Below are positions 16,857 through 25,479 of a DNA stretch of 64,000 bases, piece by piece. Within the stretch, counting starts at the first letter, position 1. Each line of letters starts with the position of its first letter. Origin of the DNA: Seramator thermalis (lineage in GTDB: Bacteria > Bacteroidota > Bacteroidia > Bacteroidales > Dysgonomonadaceae); contig NZ_RXHS01000010.1 of assembly GCF_004138125.1 (NCBI RefSeq), positions 62,001 through 126,000 on the forward strand, read 5' to 3'. The notes under the pieces are model-generated. The model worked only from the letters and a program-made list of their open reading frames with translations, did not search any database and was not told the DNA's origin. A program made the position numbers and the translations under genes.

Positions 16857-16876
16857 TGTCGTATTTCTCATTGAGG

Positions 16877-17254
16877 TTACATGTCAAGATAATAGAGAAG
16901 TTCGTTGAGTCTGTCACGTTGCTTGTCGTTTATTTCTCCTTCTTTCATATAATAATAGATTACTTTGTAGTCGAAGCGTTCGAAACTCCTCAGCACAGGT
17001 GTAAGATCCGAAACATCGAGCTTGATAGAAATCAGCAATGATGACCCATCGGTCAATGGCATTACGGCAAGACTTAGTACATGAGCATTATTACTTTCGA
17101 TAAGTCTGGCAATTTCGGTGAGCGTATAATCTTTGGCCGAAACCTCAAGAATAATCAACGAATTTTCCGACTCGGAAAGTTCCGTAAATTGTTCGGGAGT
17201 TAGTGAAGATGAAAACTTTTCGACCTGTTTTTTGATAAATTCTTTGCTCGACAT
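16877..17254 (-). CDS. ACT-like regulatory protein related to CBS-domain (AcuB-like) proteins
   Basis: 125 residues. The C-terminal part (LTEIARLIESNNAHVLSL, LLISIKLDVSDL, LRSFERFDYKVIYYY, NELLYYLDM) matches the ACT-like tail of the roughly 220-residue CBS-domain proteins that sit next to nadK in many Bacteroidales. The tandem CBS domains that normally make up the N-terminal half are missing, and the 177 bases between this gene and pdxJ cannot hold them. It is intact as an open frame, so it may work as a stand-alone ligand-binding domain. First gene of the nadK operon. Confidence 0.7.
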   Translation of the reverse strand: MSSKEFIKKQVEKFSSSLTPEQFTELSESENSLIILEVSAKDYTLTEIARLIESNNAHVLSLAVMPLTDGSSLLISIKLDVSDLTPVLRSFERFDYKVIYYYMKEGEINDKQRDRLNELLYYLDM

Positions 17255-17369
17255 ATACCCAAAACGGTTAATTCGTATTACTTTTGCGTTTGATTTTACA
17301 AAGATGTAAAAATTTTGATTACGAAAAACCTTTGACGTCTCTTTTTATTGTTTATCTATTCGTCGGGTT

Positions 17370-17377
17370 TATATTTG
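17370..17377 (+). promoter_or_regulatory. -7 element TATATTTG for pdxJ
   Basis: Exact TAnnTTTG match, giving a leader of about 60 bases before the ATG at 17446. Confidence 0.55.
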
Positions 17378-17445
17378 CAATTTCTAAACAAACCATATAG
17401 AGTTGCGGTTATCAAATAACTATAGAGATATTGATTCATTTTGAA

Positions 17446-18177
17446 ATGACTAAACTTAGTGTAAATATTAACAAGATTGCAACATTGCGCAATTCTCGGG
17501 GAGGAAATCTTCCCGATGTCTGCCAGGTTGCAGTAGATTGTCAATTGTTTGGCGCAGATGGAATTACAGTACATCCGCGTCCTGACGAAAGGCATATTCG
17601 TCAAAAAGATGTTTTCGATTTGCAATCGAGGATTAGTACCGAATTTAACATCGAAGGCAACCCCACTCCCGAATTTATCGATCTCATCAAGCGGATAAGG
17701 CCGACTCAGGTGACGTTGGTGCCGGATGCACACGATGCCATCACATCCAATACCGGTTGGGATACGGTTCATAATCGCGAATTTTTATCCGATGTCGTGA
17801 ACGAATTTCAGGCTATCGGCATCCGAACTTCCATTTTTGTGAATGCCGATCTTGAAATGATACAGGGCGCATCGGCGATTGGTACAGACCGTATCGAACT
17901 CTACACAGGGCCTTACGCCGAAATGTTCCCTCGCGATAGGGAAACGGCCGTTGCGCCTTTTGTGGAAGCGGCTACCCTCGCCAAAAAACTGGGGCTGGGT
18001 GTAAATGCCGGACACGATTTGAATCTGCAAAATCTAAACTATCTCTATGTGAATATTCCCTGGCTCAAAGAGGTATCCATCGGGCATGCATTGATTTGTG
18101 ACGCACTTTATCTCGGCCTCGAAAAAACAATAAAAGCGTATAAAAATTGTTTAAAACTCCCCGAAGATCAGGCATAA
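17446..18177 (+). CDS. pdxJ: Pyridoxine 5'-phosphate synthase PdxJ
   Basis: 243 residues from the ATG at 17446; an in-frame TTG 15 bases upstream is less likely because [18 protein letters not shown] is the normal N-terminus. Family motifs: [43 protein letters not shown] and [13 protein letters not shown]. It condenses 1-deoxyxylulose 5-phosphate with aminoacetone phosphate to make pyridoxine phosphate. It lies upstream of the exbB-exbD-tonB genes, a common Bacteroidales order. Confidence 0.96.
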   Translation: MTKLSVNINKIATLRNSRGGNLPDVCQVAVDCQLFGADGITVHPRPDERHIRQKDVFDLQSRISTEFNIEGNPTPEFIDLIKRIRPTQVTLVPDAHDAITSNTGWDTVHNREFLSDVVNEFQAIGIRTSIFVNADLEMIQGASAIGTDRIELYTGPYAEMFPRDRETAVAPFVEAATLAKKLGLGVNAGHDLNLQNLNYLYVNIPWLKEVSIGHALICDALYLGLEKTIKAYKNCLKLPEDQA

Positions 18178-18248
18178 CCATTATAAGTTGCTATCTTTAC
18201 GTATCCTTTTTTGTGGAACTTGGATAAAGAAAACGAACATAAATTCAG

Positions 18249-18956
18249 ATGAAATTGCTACAAATAACACCTGCGGTTTCGGACTCGCTGCAACAACTGC
18301 AACAGGGTGTACCCGACGTCGATATTTCCTCAACCACTATAAATGCATTCGATCTTGCGCTGAAAGGTGGTTGGCTCATGATCATATTGCTTATCCTGCT
18401 GCTTTTGTCAGTTTATGTACTCATCGAGCGCCTGTTGGTTCTTCGCGATGCCGGAAAGGAAGATGATTCTTTCATGAATCGAATCAAAGATTATATCCAT
18501 GAAGGTAAGATAGATTCGGCACAGGCTCTATGCAAAAAAACCGATACCCCTTCCGCGAGAATGGTCGAAAAAGGTATTTCGCGTCTGGGTCGGCCTATGA
18601 GCGATATTACCCAAGCCATCGAAAATGCGGGAAATATAGAAATTTCGAAACTTGAAAAGGGTTTGCCTTTGCTTGCTACAACCGCTGCCGGAGCGCCCAT
18701 GATCGGCTTTTTGGGTACGGTTACCGGTATGGTAAAGGCTTTTATGAGTATGGCTAATGCAGGGGCTAACGTAGATGTAACTCACCTTTCAACCGGGATA
18801 TACGAAGCGCTCATCACCACCGTGGGAGGACTGATTGTCGGCATTATTGCTCTTTTTGCCTACAACTACCTTACTACTCAAATAAAAGGCATCGTAAACA
18901 AGATGGAGATGCGCATCATGGAGTTCATGGATATTCTGAACGAACCGGCCGTTTAA
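18249..18956 (+). CDS. exbB: ExbB/TolQ-type proton channel protein
   Basis: 235 residues with three membrane segments. The MotA/TolQ/ExbB domain is seen in LLATTAAGAPMIGFLGTVTGMVKAF and ISTGIYEALITTVGGLIVG-like stretches near residues 140-200. With ExbD it forms the inner-membrane channel that uses the proton gradient to drive TonB. The N-terminal extension before helix 1 is exposed outside the cytoplasm. First gene of exbB-exbD-tonB (gaps of 11 and about 31 bases). Confidence 0.93.
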   Translation: MKLLQITPAVSDSLQQLQQGVPDVDISSTTINAFDLALKGGWLMIILLILLLLSVYVLIERLLVLRDAGKEDDSFMNRIKDYIHEGKIDSAQALCKKTDTPSARMVEKGISRLGRPMSDITQAIENAGNIEISKLEKGLPLLATTAAGAPMIGFLGTVTGMVKAFMSMANAGANVDVTHLSTGIYEALITTVGGLIVGIIALFAYNYLTTQIKGIVNKMEMRIMEFMDILNEPAV

Positions 18957-18967
18957 AAAAAATAGTT

Positions 18968-19375
18968 ATGGCATTAAAACAGCGATTCAATATTGAACCA
19001 AATTTCAGCATGGCATCCATGACAGATGTAATTTTTCTGTTGCTGATATTTTTCATGATCACTTCAACTATCGTTGTGCCCAATTCCATAAAAGTACTTC
19101 TCCCCAAATCGCAGCAACAGGCTCAAGCCAAACCGCTAACGCGTGTAACTATCGACAAAAATCTCAATTTTTATGTAGCTAATGGCAACGAGACCGAACG
19201 CCAAGTTCCCTTCGAAGCCATTACGCCGTTTCTCAAATCGGCTTATTCGGCCGATCCCAATATTTTTGTTGCACTTTATGCCGATGAAGAAGTTCCGTAT
19301 CGTGAAATTGTTCGCGTGTTGGATATAGCCAACCAAAACAAATTTAAAATGGTGCTCATGACGAGACCCAAGTGA
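18968..19375 (+). CDS. exbD: ExbD/TolR-type biopolymer transport protein
   Basis: 135 residues. A short cytoplasmic N-terminus, then one membrane helix with the conserved Asp of the proton path (MTDVIFLLLIFFMITSTIV), then a periplasmic domain (TRVTIDKNLNFYVANG, VPYREIVRVLDIANQN). It is the partner of the preceding ExbB. Only one ExbD is present in this cluster, while many Bacteroidota have two. Confidence 0.93.
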   Translation: MALKQRFNIEPNFSMASMTDVIFLLLIFFMITSTIVVPNSIKVLLPKSQQQAQAKPLTRVTIDKNLNFYVANGNETERQVPFEAITPFLKSAYSADPNIFVALYADEEVPYREIVRVLDIANQNKFKMVLMTRPK

Positions 19376-19406
19376 GAGAATCGATTAGAACCTTTTGCAA
19401 AAAAAA

Positions 19407-20186
19407 ATGATCGCTCGCGAAAAAATAGGAGGCATTGCAGGAACAATCATTTTTGGGATATTGCTCCTGTTAATCTTGTTGTTTTCCTACTTCACCATGG
19501 CGACACCTTCTCAAGAATTAGAAGGTATTCCCGTGATGTTTGGCACGGAAGAAAATGCGGGAGGAGACATCGAACCTGTCAGGAACGAACCTGTACCCGA
19601 GCCTATCCCTGCAAGCAATAACAATGCGCCCGACGCTCCTTTGATCACACAAAACGATGAACCGTCCATAGCGGTAAAGGATAGAAGTGAAGAAATCAAA
19701 CGTCAGCAGCAATTAGCCGAAGAACGACGGCGACGAGAAGAGGCAGACCGACTGCAGCGCGAACAGGAAGCGCGGCGGCGAGAAATCAATCAGCAAATGT
19801 CGGGACTCTTTGGCGAAAATACTGCCGGAAGTCGTGGAAATACACAGGGTAGCGGCACTCAAGGCGTATCCACGGGAAATTCGCAACAGGGAGCACCCTC
19901 CGGTTCGGGTGGAATCGGAACCTACGACTTGGGCGGAAGATCATTGGGACCCGGAGGATTGGCTCAACCTCGCTACACCGTGAACGATTATGGCACTGTG
20001 GTTGTTAATATTACCGTAGATCCTGCCGGCAATGTGATTCATGTCGAAATTGGTCGCGGCACCAACACTCCAAGCGCTACACTTCGCAACGAGGCATTGC
20101 GCGCTGCCAAAATTACGAAATTCAATGCCATCAATTCGACCAATAACCAGCAGGGGACAATCACCTATAAATTCAACCTCAATTAA
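19407..20186 (+). CDS. TonB-like energy transducer
   Basis: 259 residues from ATG 19407; an in-frame TTG at 19395 is not needed. One N-terminal membrane helix (IIFGILLLLILLFSYF), a Pro-rich stretch (EPVRNEPVPEPIPAS), a charged coiled-coil (EEIKRQQQLAEERRRREEAD...), a Gly/Ser linker and a C-terminal TonB-like fold (YTVNDYGTVVVNITVDPAGN ... ITYKFNLN). It transmits energy from ExbB/ExbD to outer-membrane receptors or, given its coiled-coil TolA-like layout, may serve envelope constriction. Confidence 0.85.
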   Translation: MIAREKIGGIAGTIIFGILLLLILLFSYFTMATPSQELEGIPVMFGTEENAGGDIEPVRNEPVPEPIPASNNNAPDAPLITQNDEPSIAVKDRSEEIKRQQQLAEERRRREEADRLQREQEARRREINQQMSGLFGENTAGSRGNTQGSGTQGVSTGNSQQGAPSGSGGIGTYDLGGRSLGPGGLAQPRYTVNDYGTVVVNITVDPAGNVIHVEIGRGTNTPSATLRNEALRAAKITKFNAINSTNNQQGTITYKFNLN

Positions 20187-20200
20187 AAAGGATTTTCGAT

Positions 20201-20749
20201 ATGAAAAAAGCAGCTCTTTTTTTAGCTAACGGCTTCGAAGAAATAGAAGCGTTGGGAACAACGGACATCCTGCGCCGTGCCGAAATTTCGGTAACCACTG
20301 TATCCGTTACGGGTGATTTGAAAGTAATCGGTGCACATCAAATTCCTGTGATCGCCGATGCATTATTCGAAGAAACAGATTTTTCGAATATCGATGTTCT
20401 GATACTTCCGGGAGGAATGCCGGGAGCAAGCAACCTCAATGCACACGATGGGTTGAAAAAACTGCTCTTGAAACAAGTTGCCGAAGGCAAACAAATAGCC
20501 GCCATTTGTGCTGCTCCGCTCGTGCCGGGCGGCCTGGAACTGCTAAAAGGGAAAAATGCCACGTGCTATCCGGGATTCGAGACCCAATTGTTGGGGGCCA
20601 ACATCACCGGGGAAAAGGTAACCGTGGATGGCACTATTACTACAGGAAAAGGACCCGGACTCGTATTCGATTTTGCACTTCAACTGGTTGAAAATATAGC
20701 CGGCAAAGGCGTTCGCGATAAAGTAGCACAGGGATTGCTACTTTTGTAA
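20201..20749 (+). CDS. DJ-1/PfpI family protein (YajL-like)
   Basis: 182 residues. The DJ-1 fold is clear: ALFLANGFEEIEALGTTDILRRA at the N-terminus with the conserved Glu, LILPGGMPGASNL, and the nucleophile elbow AAICAAPLVPG with the reactive Cys. Members act as glyoxalase III, deglycase-like or redox chaperones; the exact reaction is not settled by sequence. It follows the TonB-like gene by 14 bases. Confidence 0.9.
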   Translation: MKKAALFLANGFEEIEALGTTDILRRAEISVTTVSVTGDLKVIGAHQIPVIADALFEETDFSNIDVLILPGGMPGASNLNAHDGLKKLLLKQVAEGKQIAAICAAPLVPGGLELLKGKNATCYPGFETQLLGANITGEKVTVDGTITTGKGPGLVFDFALQLVENIAGKGVRDKVAQGLLLL

Positions 20750-20852
20750 ACACATGATAATATCAGACAGACGAGCTCTCGTATTGCGAAACTCGCACAT
20801 CGTGCGAAAAAAAATCAGGGTGCAAAGAATTGGTTTATAATAAAAAACCAAC

Positions 20853-20860
20853 TATCTTTG
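20853..20860 (+). promoter_or_regulatory. -7 element TATCTTTG for rpsA
   Basis: Exact match to TAnnTTTG. A weak -33 (TTGG at 20830-20833) is 19 bases upstream. The leader to the ATG at 20918 is about 50 bases and AT-rich. Confidence 0.65.
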
Positions 20861-20917
20861 CACCGTTTTTTTGACAACATAATGTCTCACTTATTTAAAT
20901 TATTTTATTAACAACAA

Positions 20918-22819
20918 ATGACTGACAACTTAAAAAATGTAGCTCCAATCGAAGATTTCGACTGGGATTCTTATGCTGAAGGCGACACCTACAGCAAGCA
21001 AGACAAAGAAAAACTTATCGAAAGTTACAACAACACCCTCAACAAGATCAACGACAAGGAAGTTGTAACGGGACGTGTAACCTCCATGAACAAACGCGAA
21101 GTAGTGGTGAACATCGGCTACAAATCGGACGGTGTAGTTTCGATGAACGAATTTCGATATAACCCCGACCTGAAAGTAGGCGACGAAGTGGAAGTATATA
21201 TCGAAAACCAGGAAGATAAAAAAGGACAGCTCATCCTTTCGCACAAGAGCGCCCGCGCTGCCCGCGCTTGGGAACGCGTGAATGCCGCAATGGAAAACAA
21301 CGAAGTCATCAAGGGCTATATCAAATGCCGCACCAAAGGCGGTATGATTGTGGACGTATTCGGAATAGAAGCGTTCTTGCCCGGCTCGCAAATCGACGTA
21401 AAACCGATTCGCGACTACGACATGTTCGTTGACAAAACGATGGAATTCAAGGTTGTAAAAATCAATCCCGAATTCAAAAATGTAGTTGTTTCGCACAAAG
21501 CTCTCATCGAAGAGGAACTCGAACAACAAAAGAAAGAAATCATCTCGAAACTCGAAAAAGGACAAGTGCTCGAAGGCACTGTCAAGAATATTACCTCTTA
21601 TGGCGTGTTCGTCGATCTGGGAGGTGTTGATGGTTTGATTCACATCACCGACCTGTCGTGGGGACGCATTCAACATCCCGAAGAAGTGGTTCATCTCGAC
21701 GAAAAAATCAATGTGGTGATCCTCGATTTCGACGACGAAAAGAAACGCATCGCTTTGGGATTGAAACAACTCACTCCGCATCCGTGGGATGCACTGGATC
21801 CGAACCTGAAAGTGGGAGACGTAGTGAAGGGTAAAGTCGTGGTGCTTGCCGATTATGGCGCATTTGTCGAAATTGCTCCGGGCGTCGAAGGTCTTATCCA
21901 CGTTTCGGAAATGAGTTGGACACAACACCTGCATAGTGCCCAGGACTTCATGAAAGTAGGCGACGAAGTAGAAGCCGTGATCCTGACACTCGATCGCGAC
22001 GAACGCAAAATGTCGCTCGGCATGAAACAACTCAAACCCGATCCATGGGAAAATATCGAAGAAAAATATCCCGTTGGAAGCACTCACACGGCTATCGTTC
22101 GTAACTTCACCAACTTTGGTGCTTTCGTCGAAATTGAAGAAGGCGTTGAAGGATTGGTTCATATTTCCGACTTGTCATGGACGAAAAAAATCAAACATCC
22201 AAGCGAAGTTACCGAAATTGGTGCACCAATAGAAGTTCAGGTGCTCGAAATCGACAAAGAAAATCGTCGTTTGAGTCTTGGTCACAAACAATTGGAAGAA
22301 AATCCGTGGGATGTATTCGAAACCATCTTCACAGTCGGTTCGATTCACGAAGGCACAATCGTAGAGATGATGGACAAAGGCGCTGTGGTAGCTCTGCCTT
22401 ATGGAGTTGAAGGATTTGCCACCCCAAAACATTTGGTGAAAGAAGACGGTTCGCAGGCACAGGTGGACGAAAAACTCGAATTCAAGGTGATTGAATTCAA
22501 CAAAGATGCTAAACGCATCATCGTCAGTCACAGCCGTATATTCGAAGACGAACAGAACGCCGAAAAATCATCGAGCAAGAAATTGAAAAGACAAGGCAAA
22601 AAAGAGGAAAACGAATCCGCCTCTACCCCGATGATCGAGAAGACAACTCTCGGCGATATCGAAGAATTGGCCGCTCTAAAAGAAAGACTCGATAACGAGC
22701 AAGCTGCTGCCAAGAAGGAATCGAAAGCTCAAAAGAAAGCCAAAGAAGCTGAAACTCCTGTAGCAGAAGAGAAAGCTGCCGACACCGAAGTGAAATCCGA
22801 AACGGATGTGAAGGACTAA
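20918..22819 (+). CDS. rpsA: 30S ribosomal protein S1
   Basis: 633 residues with six S1 RNA-binding repeats at about residues 50, 132, 214, 299, 384 and 470. Repeats 3-5 are the most regular (GTVKNITSYGVFVDLGGVDGLIHITDLSW and related). The C-terminal 80 residues form a Lys/Glu/Ala-rich tail. It binds mRNA and helps load it on the 30S subunit. In Bacteroidota, which seldom use strong Shine-Dalgarno sites, S1 is thought to matter for start selection of AT-rich leaders. It is a single gene with its own promoter and terminator. Confidence 0.96.
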   Translation: MTDNLKNVAPIEDFDWDSYAEGDTYSKQDKEKLIESYNNTLNKINDKEVVTGRVTSMNKREVVVNIGYKSDGVVSMNEFRYNPDLKVGDEVEVYIENQEDKKGQLILSHKSARAARAWERVNAAMENNEVIKGYIKCRTKGGMIVDVFGIEAFLPGSQIDVKPIRDYDMFVDKTMEFKVVKINPEFKNVVVSHKALIEEELEQQKKEIISKLEKGQVLEGTVKNITSYGVFVDLGGVDGLIHITDLSWGRIQHPEEVVHLDEKINVVILDFDDEKKRIALGLKQLTPHPWDALDPNLKVGDVVKGKVVVLADYGAFVEIAPGVEGLIHVSEMSWTQHLHSAQDFMKVGDEVEAVILTLDRDERKMSLGMKQLKPDPWENIEEKYPVGSTHTAIVRNFTNFGAFVEIEEGVEGLVHISDLSWTKKIKHPSEVTEIGAPIEVQVLEIDKENRRLSLGHKQLEENPWDVFETIFTVGSIHEGTIVEMMDKGAVVALPYGVEGFATPKHLVKEDGSQAQVDEKLEFKVIEFNKDAKRIIVSHSRIFEDEQNAEKSSSKKLKRQGKKEENESASTPMIEKTTLGDIEELAALKERLDNEQAAAKKESKAQKKAKEAETPVAEEKAADTEVKSETDVKD

Positions 22820-22848
22820 AACGCTTCGCTTCAAATAAATTCGAAAAA

Positions 22849-22881
22849 AGCTGTACCGGCCCGGCCGGTACGGCTTTTTTT
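22849..22881 (+). terminator. Rho-independent terminator of rpsA
   Basis: A GC-rich stem with 9 perfect pairs (GTACCGGCC/GGCCGGTAC), extended to 13 pairs with one G-U, is followed by seven T. It lies 30 bases past the stop codon. Confidence 0.93.
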
Positions 22882-22889
22882 GTGTCTTG

Positions 22890-23350
22890 CTGCTACGAAA
22901 AATAAGAAAATCACCAAACCTCTGCTTCTTCGTGAAAACAGAGAGCCAACATCTATCTCGGATACCTAAAGCCCGATGGGGCGCCGAGTTTTTCAGAAGT
23001 AATAAAGGATCTTTATCGAAATGTATATAGGACAATATCCTGTGTAAATATTTTTGAATAGTATGTAAATAACTATGATCATAAGATAAATAATCATTAT
23101 CAGTTGATAAATATATCATGATGTTTATTAAATAATCGTTCAATAAAAATAAATCCTACATAACGTATAGTAAATATTACAGAATGAAAAGTAAATGATC
23201 TATATATATTATGAAATGATTTATATGAAAAGGTAAAAATTATTTCAATATCGATAAAAGTATTTTATCTTGATATAAACTGCCGTTATCAAATTTAAAT
23301 GTGTAATTTTGTCGGGTTGAGAAATAACAACGATAATTTGAAACGAGATT
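22890..23350. other. Gene-free AT-rich region
   Basis: After the terminator comes a 100-base stretch of higher GC (22920-23000, with GCCCGATGGGGCGCCGAG) of unknown nature, then 350 bases of very AT-rich DNA with many TATAAA/ATAAAT runs. No gene, tRNA or clear promoter is seen; the XRE regulator begins at 23351. Confidence 0.6.
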
Positions 23351-23689
23351 ATGCTGAAAATTAATTTGGACTTGATCATGACAAGACGGAACATTCCAAA
23401 TCCGCGTAAGTTCTTAATCAAGCAATTGAAGATAAACCATGTAACGGCCACCAAACTACTCAAAGGCAATTCCGATTTGATTCGGCTGTCGTACATAAAT
23501 GCTATTTGCACCGAACTTCGATGCACTCCCGACGAATTGTTTGAATGGGAACAACAAAAGGACGAAATGCCCTTACCCGAAAATCATCCGCTGCAAAAAT
23601 TGGCCAAACGAAAAGAGGAAGAAGCTTTTTGGGAACGAATTCGCGATATGTCTCCGGACGAATTGCGTGAAGTGATGAAGAAAATATGA
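23351..23689 (+). CDS. XRE-family helix-turn-helix regulator
   Basis: 112 residues. The N-terminal 70 residues form a Cro/CI-type DNA-binding domain of the short Bacteroidota class (LIMTRRNIPNPRKFLIKQ, VTATKLLKGN, LSYINAICTELRCTPDELFEW). The C-terminal 40 residues are charged and helical (LQKLAKRKEEEAFWERIRD). Its stop codon overlaps the start of the radical SAM gene by 4 bases, so the two are co-translated. The target is unknown. Confidence 0.82.
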   Translation: MLKINLDLIMTRRNIPNPRKFLIKQLKINHVTATKLLKGNSDLIRLSYINAICTELRCTPDELFEWEQQKDEMPLPENHPLQKLAKRKEEEAFWERIRDMSPDELREVMKKI

Positions 23690-24642
23690 CGACCGAGACA
23701 CTGTTTTTGCCGCAAATGAAGTCCGAGAAACCTTTTCGCGATTTTTCAAACTATTTGTCGTCTCGTTTTCCATATAAAGTGCAAAAAATTTCGATTGATG
23801 CCGGTTTTACCTGCCCCAACCGCGACGGGAGCAAAGGTCGCGGCGGATGCACGTATTGCAATAACCAAAGTTTCAGTCCGGGATATGGGAAGCCGCAAAA
23901 AACCGTTACACAACAGTTGAAAGACGGGATCGATTTTTTTGCCCGCAAATATCCTTCGATGAAATATTTGGCCTATTTTCAGTCGTACACCAACACTTAC
24001 GACAGTGTGGACAAACTCATTGAGTTGTATCGCGAAGCGCTTTCGTATCCCGATGTGGTGGGGTTGGTCATCAGCACGCGTCCCGATTGCATGCCCGACG
24101 AATTGCTCGATTATCTGGAAAAGCTAAATCGGCAAACGTTCGTACTCGTGGAATATGGAGTGGAAAGCACGCTTGACCGTACGTTGGAGCGTGTGAATCG
24201 ATGTCATACCTGGGAAGATTCGCAAAATGCCATTCGCAAAACCGTTGAACGAGGAATTGCTACCGGCGCGCATCTGATATTGGGCTTGCCGGGCGAATCG
24301 AAAGACGAAATGCTCGAGCATGCCGCTCGAATTTCGGCACTTTCGCTCACAACCGTAAAACTGCATCAACTGCAAATTATCAAGGGAACAGCTATGGCGC
24401 GTGATTACCGCCGGAATCCTTCTTCAATTTCTCTTTTTTCGCTCGATGAGTATATTGATTTATGCGTCAGTTTTGCCGAACGATTGAATCCCGAATTATA
24501 CATCGAACGCTTTGCTTCGCAATCGCCCAAAGAATTGCTCATTGCACCCGATTGGGGATTGAAGAATTATGAATTGACCGATCGTGTTGTCAAAAGATTT
24601 GCTCAGCGGGATACTTATCAGGGAAAATTTTTTGGACAATAA
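23686..24642 (+). CDS. Radical SAM protein, TIGR01212/YhcC family
   Basis: 318 residues. The radical SAM cluster motif is the variant CPNRDGSKGRGGCTYC (Cys-x8-x-Cys-x2-Cys type), followed by the family blocks YFQSYTNTYDS, VVGLVISTRPDC and ATGAHLILGLPGE. Members bind [4Fe-4S] and SAM; the substrate is not established. The coupling to an XRE regulator by a 4-base overlap is unusual for this housekeeping-like family. Confidence 0.88.
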   Translation: MTTETLFLPQMKSEKPFRDFSNYLSSRFPYKVQKISIDAGFTCPNRDGSKGRGGCTYCNNQSFSPGYGKPQKTVTQQLKDGIDFFARKYPSMKYLAYFQSYTNTYDSVDKLIELYREALSYPDVVGLVISTRPDCMPDELLDYLEKLNRQTFVLVEYGVESTLDRTLERVNRCHTWEDSQNAIRKTVERGIATGAHLILGLPGESKDEMLEHAARISALSLTTVKLHQLQIIKGTAMARDYRRNPSSISLFSLDEYIDLCVSFAERLNPELYIERFASQSPKELLIAPDWGLKNYELTDRVVKRFAQRDTYQGKFFGQ

Positions 24643-24672
24643 AAAAAGGCCGCTTATCCGAAATAAGCAGCC
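24641..24672 (-). terminator. Terminator of the lipoprotein/ECF locus
   Basis: Stem GCTTAT/ATAAGC (24652-24657 and 24663-24668), extended by GGC/GCC, followed on the minus strand by seven T (24641-24647). It lies about 35 bases past the stop codon of the gene at 24705. Confidence 0.75.
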
Positions 24673-24704
24673 CTTGAGGTTTAGATACGAAATGAGTCTT
24701 GTGC

Positions 24705-25448
24705 TCAGTTTACATAAACTGTCATGAAATATGAAGTGTTGGTTGTTGTAGGTGTCGTTTTCCCTTCCTCATAATAACGGAATCGAATCGGAACATTTTT
24801 TGTGGTAGTTCCGGTAAGAGGGCCGAGTGAATATCTAAGTTGACTCAAATTTACGGCAATCACATCGTCCTGAGTTTTTTCGGTTCCCGTCCCTGTGCCT
24901 GTTTTCACGAGGCGGATATCAATTAAAACTTCGTCGGAGCTGCCACTTTCATTTCCGGATGAATCGGCCTTGTAAAACTTCAAAGTTGCCGATTCGCCTT
25001 CTTTCTTTTTCCATCGGTAGGAAAACGCCCAAAAGTCGCCAAAGAAATTGGAAGAATGAAATGCAGGAGGGAAATAGATGGTAACGGGTGTTGTAAGCTC
25101 TTCGGGAGCTTCTCCCATAATAAGGCTCGTTGAAGGAATTTGTGTTTCGGAAGGATCACCCAAAATGGAGACATTCATCAGATTGAAATTGTCACTTGAT
25201 GGTGTATATCCATTGGAAGAACTCCAAGAATAGGAGATGAAATAACAGTTTTCGGGGATCAACGATTGAAGATCGGGAGACGTGATCATATTGAAACTTC
25301 CCGTACGAGCATAAATCAATCCGTTATTGTCTCTGGTTACGTAAGCAAATTCAGAATTACCCGTATAGGTTTGTTCTCCCGAATCGAGGCACGAGTTCAT
25401 CGAAATCATCATGCCAATCATACTGAATGTGAATAAAATCTTTTTCAT
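24705..25448 (-). CDS. Hypothetical lipoprotein
   Basis: 247 residues, family not recognised. The signal peptide ends in a lipobox (ISMNSC, Cys near residue 20). The mature part is rich in Ser, Thr and aromatic residues and looks all-beta; it resembles in style the NigD-like cell-surface lipoproteins of Bacteroidales, but this is not firm. The gene follows the barrel-protein gene by 31 bases on the same strand, so it probably belongs to the second ECF sigma operon. Confidence 0.7.
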   Translation of the reverse strand: MKKILFTFSMIGMMISMNSCLDSGEQTYTGNSEFAYVTRDNNGLIYARTGSFNMITSPDLQSLIPENCYFISYSWSSSNGYTPSSDNFNLMNVSILGDPSETQIPSTSLIMGEAPEELTTPVTIYFPPAFHSSNFFGDFWAFSYRWKKKEGESATLKFYKADSSGNESGSSDEVLIDIRLVKTGTGTGTEKTQDDVIAVNLSQLRYSLGPLTGTTTKNVPIRFRYYEEGKTTPTTTNTSYFMTVYVN

Positions 25449-25479
25449 TTTGCGATTAATTTATTTAAGTGTGAAGTAT

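Noticed and set aside
20930-22162. 410-codon open frame opposite rpsA
   Set aside because: Shadow of the S1 repeats on the other strand, rich in Phe and His, with no family signature.
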